64,000 nucleotides of DNA from Anaerolineae bacterium. Its GTDB lineage: Bacteria; Chloroflexota; Anaerolineae; Aggregatilineales; Ch27. Shown piece by piece: positions 60,472-64,000 of the stretch (the stretch's first letter is position 1; the number at the start of each line of letters is the position of its first letter). The stretch lies in assembly GCA_013178165.1 (NCBI GenBank), contig JABLXG010000011.1, forward strand, positions 1 to 64,000, written 5' to 3'. Made by a program: the position numbers and the translations under genes. The notes beneath the pieces are model-generated. The model was not told where the DNA came from. It did no database searches and worked only from the letters and a program-made list of their open reading frames with translations.

Positions 60472-62133
60472 TTAACCGGTTGCCACGCCGCGCGCCGCCA
60501 GCTTGATCGCCTTGAGGCGCTTCATGACGTCATTGCCCCCGCGCCCAAAGTAGTCGTGCAGGAGCTTGTATTCAGCGTAAAGCTGATCGTAAACTGCCTT
60601 GTTTTCCGGGATTGGTCGGACAACACGATCCTTGAGTTTGCCCATCTTCTCGGCGGCAGCTTTGATGTTGGGGTAGACCCCCGCGGCGACAGCGGCGTGC
60701 ATGGCCGAGCCGAGCGCCGGCGATTGCGCCGATCCGGCGAACTTGAGCATCTTACCGGTGACGTCGGCGTAAATCTGGACGAGTAGCTGGTTCTTCTCCG
60801 GCAGGCCGCCAGCCAGCACCAGTTCGTTCACCGCCAGGCCCTTCGCCTCAAAGGCTTCGATGATGACCCGCGTGCCGTAAGCGGTCGCTTCGATCAGGGC
60901 GCGGTAGATGTCCGGGGCGCGGGTAGCCAGGGTAGCTCCCAGCAACAGGCCGGTCAGATCGGCGTCAACCAGAATTGACCGGTTGCCGTTCCACCAGTCG
61001 AGGGCGATCAGGCCGTGTTCACCCGGTTTCTGTTTGGCCGCTTCGGTCTCCAGATACTTATGCAGGTCCACACCAGCCGCTTTGGCCGCTTCGTGGTATT
61101 CCGGCGGGACGGCATGATCGACAAACCAGGCGAAGATATCGCCCACCCCGCTCTGGCCAGCTTCGTAGCCGTACATACCGGGGACGATGCCGCCATCCAC
61201 AACGCCACACATGCCATCGACTTCGCGCAGTTCGGTACCGATCAGCATGTGGCAGGTGGAGGTGCCCATGATCATGACCATCGTGCCCGGCTCGGTGACC
61301 TTGACAGCGGGCGGGGTGACATGCGCGTCGACGTTGGCTACCGCCACGGCGATGCCGGGCCGCAGGCCGGTCGCCTCCGCCATCTCCGGCACCAGACCGC
61401 CGGCGCGGTCGCCAAGCTGGGCAAAGACCCGGCTCATCTTGGTATCAACCACATCGGCAAGATCGGGATGCAGGGCGGCGAAATACTCGCGTGGCGGATA
61501 CGTGCCATCCTGCACCATGGCCTTATAACCGGCGGTGCAGGCGTTGCGCGTCTCCACGCCGCACAGCTGCCAGATCACCCAGTCGGCGGCCTCGATAAAC
61601 CGATCGGCGGCGTGGTAGATCTCCGGCGCTTCCTGCAGGGTTTGTAGCATCTTGCTGAAGAACCACTCGGAGGAAATCTTGCCGCCGTAACGGTTGAGCC
61701 ATGCCTGGTTCATCCGGCGGGCAGTTTCGTTGATCTGGTCGGCCTGGGGTTGGGCGGCGTGATGCTTCCAGAGTTTGACCCAGCTGTGGGGGTTGTCGCG
61801 GTACTCAGGCAGGTAGCACAGGGGGGTACCATCCGCTTTGACCGGCAACATGGTGCAGGCGGTGAAATCAATGCCAATGCCGACCACCTCGGCAGGGTCG
61901 ATCCCGCTTTCCTTAAGGACGGCGGGAATCGTGTGCTTGATAACGCCGATATAATCCTGAGGAGCCTGCAAGGCCCAGTCCGGCGGAAGCGGTTTGTCAC
62001 TCCCGGGGAGTGTGTGGTCAATGACCCGGTGGGGATACGGGTAGACCGCCGTGGCGATCTCACGACCGTCACGCACATCCACCAGCACCGCGCGCCCTGA
62101 TTCGGTCCCGAAGTCTATGCCGATCGTATACAT
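60472..62133 (-). CDS. araB: Ribulokinase
   Basis: 553 residues (566 in Escherichia coli). FGGY-kinase marks: [35 protein letters not shown], the [23 protein letters not shown] segment special to Ara[10 protein letters not shown] and the closing [21 protein letters not shown]. It phosphorylates L-ribulose. It is the first gene of the minus-strand operon; its promoter has a palindromic operator at +1 that also occurs before araA. Confidence 0.96.
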   Translation of the reverse strand: MYTIGIDFGTESGRAVLVDVRDGREIATAVYPYPHRVIDHTLPGSDKPLPPDWALQAPQDYIGVIKHTIPAVLKESGIDPAEVVGIGIDFTACTMLPVKADGTPLCYLPEYRDNPHSWVKLWKHHAAQPQADQINETARRMNQAWLNRYGGKISSEWFFSKMLQTLQEAPEIYHAADRFIEAADWVIWQLCGVETRNACTAGYKAMVQDGTYPPREYFAALHPDLADVVDTKMSRVFAQLGDRAGGLVPEMAEATGLRPGIAVAVANVDAHVTPPAVKVTEPGTMVMIMGTSTCHMLIGTELREVDGMCGVVDGGIVPGMYGYEAGQSGVGDIFAWFVDHAVPPEYHEAAKAAGVDLHKYLETEAAKQKPGEHGLIALDWWNGNRSILVDADLTGLLLGATLATRAPDIYRALIEATAYGTRVIIEAFEAKGLAVNELVLAGGLPEKNQLLVQIYADVTGKMLKFAGSAQSPALGSAMHAAVAAGVYPNIKAAAEKMGKLKDRVVRPIPENKAVYDQLYAEYKLLHDYFGRGGNDVMKRLKAIKLAARGVATG

Positions 62134-62163
62134 TGCCAGCACCTTTAATGTGTGGTATGCTTT

Positions 62164-62179
62164 CTGTGAACGTTCACAG
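62164..62179. promoter_or_regulatory. Operator of the araB promoter
   Basis: CTGTGAACGTTCACAG is a perfect 16-bp palindrome covering the predicted +1 (about 62177) of the araB promoter. LacI-family operators have this form with a central CG. The near-copy at 63444 supports the call. Confidence 0.85.
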
Positions 62180-62183
62180 TATC

Positions 62184-62212
62184 AGCGTAACATCATTATG
62201 CATCTTCGTCAA
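62184..62212 (-). promoter_or_regulatory. araB promoter
   Basis: Minus strand TTGACG (62212-62207), 17 bases, TACGCT (62189-62184). The operator lies directly downstream, so bound repressor would block initiation. Confidence 0.65.
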
Positions 62213-62360
62213 GTAGTTATGGGGGATTCCAACAGGCCCGGCGCAGCCGACACCGCCATCCCCGCCCCGCCGGAAATCATCCTCACCGGATCATCGCTCT
62301 ATGGCGCCGTCGCCCGCCGCCCCGTCCCTGCCTCCGGCGGCCCAGACCCAGGAGCCACTT

Positions 62361-63383
62361 ATGGCCAAACCATCGCGCCGCATCACCCTCAATGACGTCG
62401 CCCGCCTTTCCGGCGTTTCCTACCAGACCGTCTCGCGGGTGATCAACAGTCACCCCTACGTGGCCCAGGAAACCCGCGAGCGCGTCCTGGCAGCGATCAA
62501 GAAGCTGGACTATCACCCCAACCGGGCCGCCAAGAGTCTGGTCACCCGGCGCTCGCATACCATCGCCATCATCGCTTTTGGCATGGCCTATTATGGCCCG
62601 CTGCAGATGCTACTCAACATCGAAAGCGCGGCCAAAGCCGCCGGGTATGACCTGATCTTCTCCACTGTATCCGAAATGTCAGTCCAGAGCTTCCGGGACG
62701 CCATCGAGCGCCTGGCCGGCTGGCATGTCGATGGCATCGTCGCCATCACCCCGGTCTGTGGCTGCAACACCGATGAGTTGTATGTCGCCTGCGGCAGCAC
62801 CCCCCTCGTGTTGATTGATACCTGCCTCGGCCAGCACGTTCCCTCGGTAGTGATCGACCAGGGCTACGGCTCCCACCTGATTACCCGCCACGTGATTGAG
62901 CTGGGCCACACCGCCATCGCTGAACTGAGTGGCCCGCTCAACTGGTACGGGGCGGAGGCCCGCCATAGCGCCTGGCTGCAGACCATTCAGGAAGCCGGGC
63001 TGACTCCCGGCCCCAGCATCGCCGGCGATTGGAGCGCCCGCAGCGGCTACGAGGGGGCGCTGGCGCTGTTGAAGATGGGCGTGCGCTTTTCCGCGCTGGT
63101 GGTCGGCAACGACCAGATGGCCCTGGGGGCGGTGCAGGCGTTGCGCGAACGCGGCCTGCGCGTCCCGGAAGATGTGTCGGTCACCGGCTACGATAACCTG
63201 CCGGAGGCTGCCTACTTCAACCCGCCTCTGACCACGATCTGGCAGGACTTCAGCATCGTCGGCCAGCGTAGCGTGGAGATGCTGATCGATCGGATTGCCG
63301 ATCCCGCCGCCCCGGCGGAGCAGCGGGTGATCTACCCCCGTCTGATCATCCGCGAAAGCACGGTTCCTTTCCAGGGCTGGTAA
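62361..63383 (+). CDS. LacI-family transcriptional regulator of the pentose genes
   Basis: 340 residues from the ATG at 62361, seven bases after GGAG; upstream in-frame starts lack a site. The HTH is TLNDVARLSGVSYQTVSRVIN (about 9-29) with a hinge helix NRAAKSLVTRRSH. The effector domain is a periplasmic-binding-like fold with VVIDQGYGSHLITRHVIELGH and VSVTGYDNLPEAAYFNPPLTTI. It is divergent from araB and upstream of araA, and both promoters carry a matching palindrome, so it very probably represses both and responds to a pentose. Confidence 0.93.
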   Translation: MAKPSRRITLNDVARLSGVSYQTVSRVINSHPYVAQETRERVLAAIKKLDYHPNRAAKSLVTRRSHTIAIIAFGMAYYGPLQMLLNIESAAKAAGYDLIFSTVSEMSVQSFRDAIERLAGWHVDGIVAITPVCGCNTDELYVACGSTPLVLIDTCLGQHVPSVVIDQGYGSHLITRHVIELGHTAIAELSGPLNWYGAEARHSAWLQTIQEAGLTPGPSIAGDWSARSGYEGALALLKMGVRFSALVVGNDQMALGAVQALRERGLRVPEDVSVTGYDNLPEAAYFNPPLTTIWQDFSIVGQRSVEMLIDRIADPAAPAEQRVIYPRLIIRESTVPFQGW

Positions 63384-63406
63384 AGAACAGGAGAACTATT
63401 AGCTGA

Positions 63407-63435
63407 TTGACAACCGACAGAGACTATGCTACGTT
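63407..63435 (+). promoter_or_regulatory. araA promoter
   Basis: TTGACA (63407-63412), 17 bases, TACGTT (63430-63435). Predicted start near 63442, just before the operator; the leader to the araA ATG is about 175 bases. Confidence 0.65.
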
Positions 63436-63443
63436 GAGTGCAT

Positions 63444-63459
63444 ATGTGAACGTTGACAG
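63444..63459. promoter_or_regulatory. Operator of the araA promoter
   Basis: ATGTGAACGTTGACAG matches the araB operator at 14 of 16 positions and lies at the same place relative to its promoter. Confidence 0.8.
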
Positions 63460-63617
63460 AAATGGACACCTTGCGCGCGCCAACGTTGGTTAGCTTCCCC
63501 GGACGTCACCCTCAGGTCCACACCTTGACGCCCAGAACCAGCCGGGCGCGACCAGTATTTTTATCTTAGATAACAGGTATCCGCAGAAAGCATCATTAGC
63601 TAGAAAGAGTCTTCCCC

Positions 63618-64000
63618 ATGATCGATCTCAGCAAGTACGAGATTTGGTTCCTTGTCGGCAGCCAGAAGCTCTATGGCCCGCAGGTGCTGGAACAGGTGGC
63701 CCAACACGCCCAGACGATCGTCCGGGCGCTGGATAGCTCCCCGGCCATCCCCGCCCGTGTGGTCTACAAGCCCGTCTTGACCACCGCCGAAGAGATTCAA
63801 GAGGTTTGCCTGGCGGCCAACAGCGCCCCCAACTGCGCGGGCGTGATCACCTGGATGCACACCTTCTCCCCGGCCAAGAACTGGATCGCGGGGCTGAAGG
63901 CGCTGCAAAAACCGCTGGCCCACCTGCACACCCAGTTCAATCAGGACCTGCCCTGGGCCACCATCGACATGAACTTCATGAACCTCAACCAGTCGGCCCA
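63618..64000 (+). CDS. araA: L-arabinose isomerase (N-terminal part, cut by window end)
   Basis: The first 127 residues are present; the gene runs out of the window. The opening [20 protein letters not shown] is diagnostic, followed by [32 protein letters not shown] and [15 protein letters not shown] with the conserved His pair region. It converts L-arabinose to L-ribulose, the substrate of AraB. It has its own promoter and operator, opposite in direction to the araB operon. The ribosome site is weak (AAAGAG nine bases upstream). Confidence 0.96.
   Translation, partial: MIDLSKYEIWFLVGSQKLYGPQVLEQVAQHAQTIVRALDSSPAIPARVVYKPVLTTAEEIQEVCLAANSAPNCAGVITWMHTFSPAKNWIAGLKALQKPLAHLHTQFNQDLPWATIDMNFMNLNQSA

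Overview
The window is GC-rich (coding regions roughly 60-65% G+C by eye) and reads as one continuous bacterial chromosome segment. I infer a Chloroflexota bacterium, probably Anaerolineae-like. The grounds are the flavour of the proteins: SH3b-repeat lipoproteins, DUF11-repeat surface proteins ending in LPATG, an outer-membrane-free set of secreted proteins, and many GTG/TTG starts. There is no rRNA or other taxonomic marker here, so this is an inference.

Layout. 1-6.1 kb: end of an unknown gene, a membrane-anchored protein, and a minus-strand cell-surface sugar operon (GT2 glycosyltransferase, WecD-like acetyltransferase, zinc-ribbon methyltransferase, WecE aminotransferase). 6.1-9.3 kb: SDR dehydrogenase behind a CRP-like site, two small or hypothetical membrane proteins and a DMT transporter. 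9.4-13.4 kb: ABC-2 exporter, MFS transporter and GNAT. 13.4-16.6 kb: PQQ-type sugar dehydrogenase and a three-gene unit of ketosamine kinase plus two LMW-PTP phosphatases. 16.8-20.6 kb: ECF sigma factor, anti-sigma, bactofilin-like membrane protein and a HEAT-like membrane protein. 20.7-22.2 kb: FmdB zinc ribbon behind a perfect 20-bp palindrome, a small conserved protein and an MBL-fold hydrolase. 22.36-23.30 kb: a broken insertion sequence with recognisable inverted repeats, directly against the dnaG promoter. 23.4-27.4 kb: dnaG and rpoD. 27.6-33.3 kb: SH3b lipoprotein, class A PBP and a small membrane protein. 33.3-40.2 kb: Gfo/Idh/MocA oxidoreductase with a metalloprotease-like lipid-proximal protein, a DUF11/TPGYWKTH secreted protein, kamA and a small membrane-anchored protein. 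40.2-51.5 kb: OppB/OppC permeases, a large DUF11 surface protein, a TIR-DUF4268 protein downstream of a GH13 enzyme, a candidate structured RNA, an Opp-type binding protein and an M14 carboxypeptidase. 51.9-64 kb: a pentose utilisation locus.

The pentose locus is the clearest system. On the minus strand araB, araD, a FucI/AraA-superfamily isomerase, a CUT2 sugar ABC transporter (ATPase, permease, binding protein), a xylulokinase-like kinase and a DTE-type ketose 3-epimerase follow one another. A LacI-family regulator and araA run divergently. Two near-identical palindromes sit at the predicted +1 of the araB promoter and of the araA promoter, which makes a simple repressor circuit likely.

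The most unusual element is at 47813-48121 on the minus strand: about 309 nt with a promoter of the local type, a closed multi-helix fold (end-pairing, two hairpins with G-U pairs that only form in the minus-strand RNA, a possible pseudoknot) and an intrinsic terminator. It carries no gene and I cannot match it to tmRNA, RNase P, SRP or 6S RNA. It lies just upstream of the GH13/TIR gene pair, so it is either a free-standing RNA or a transcription-terminating leader of that pair.
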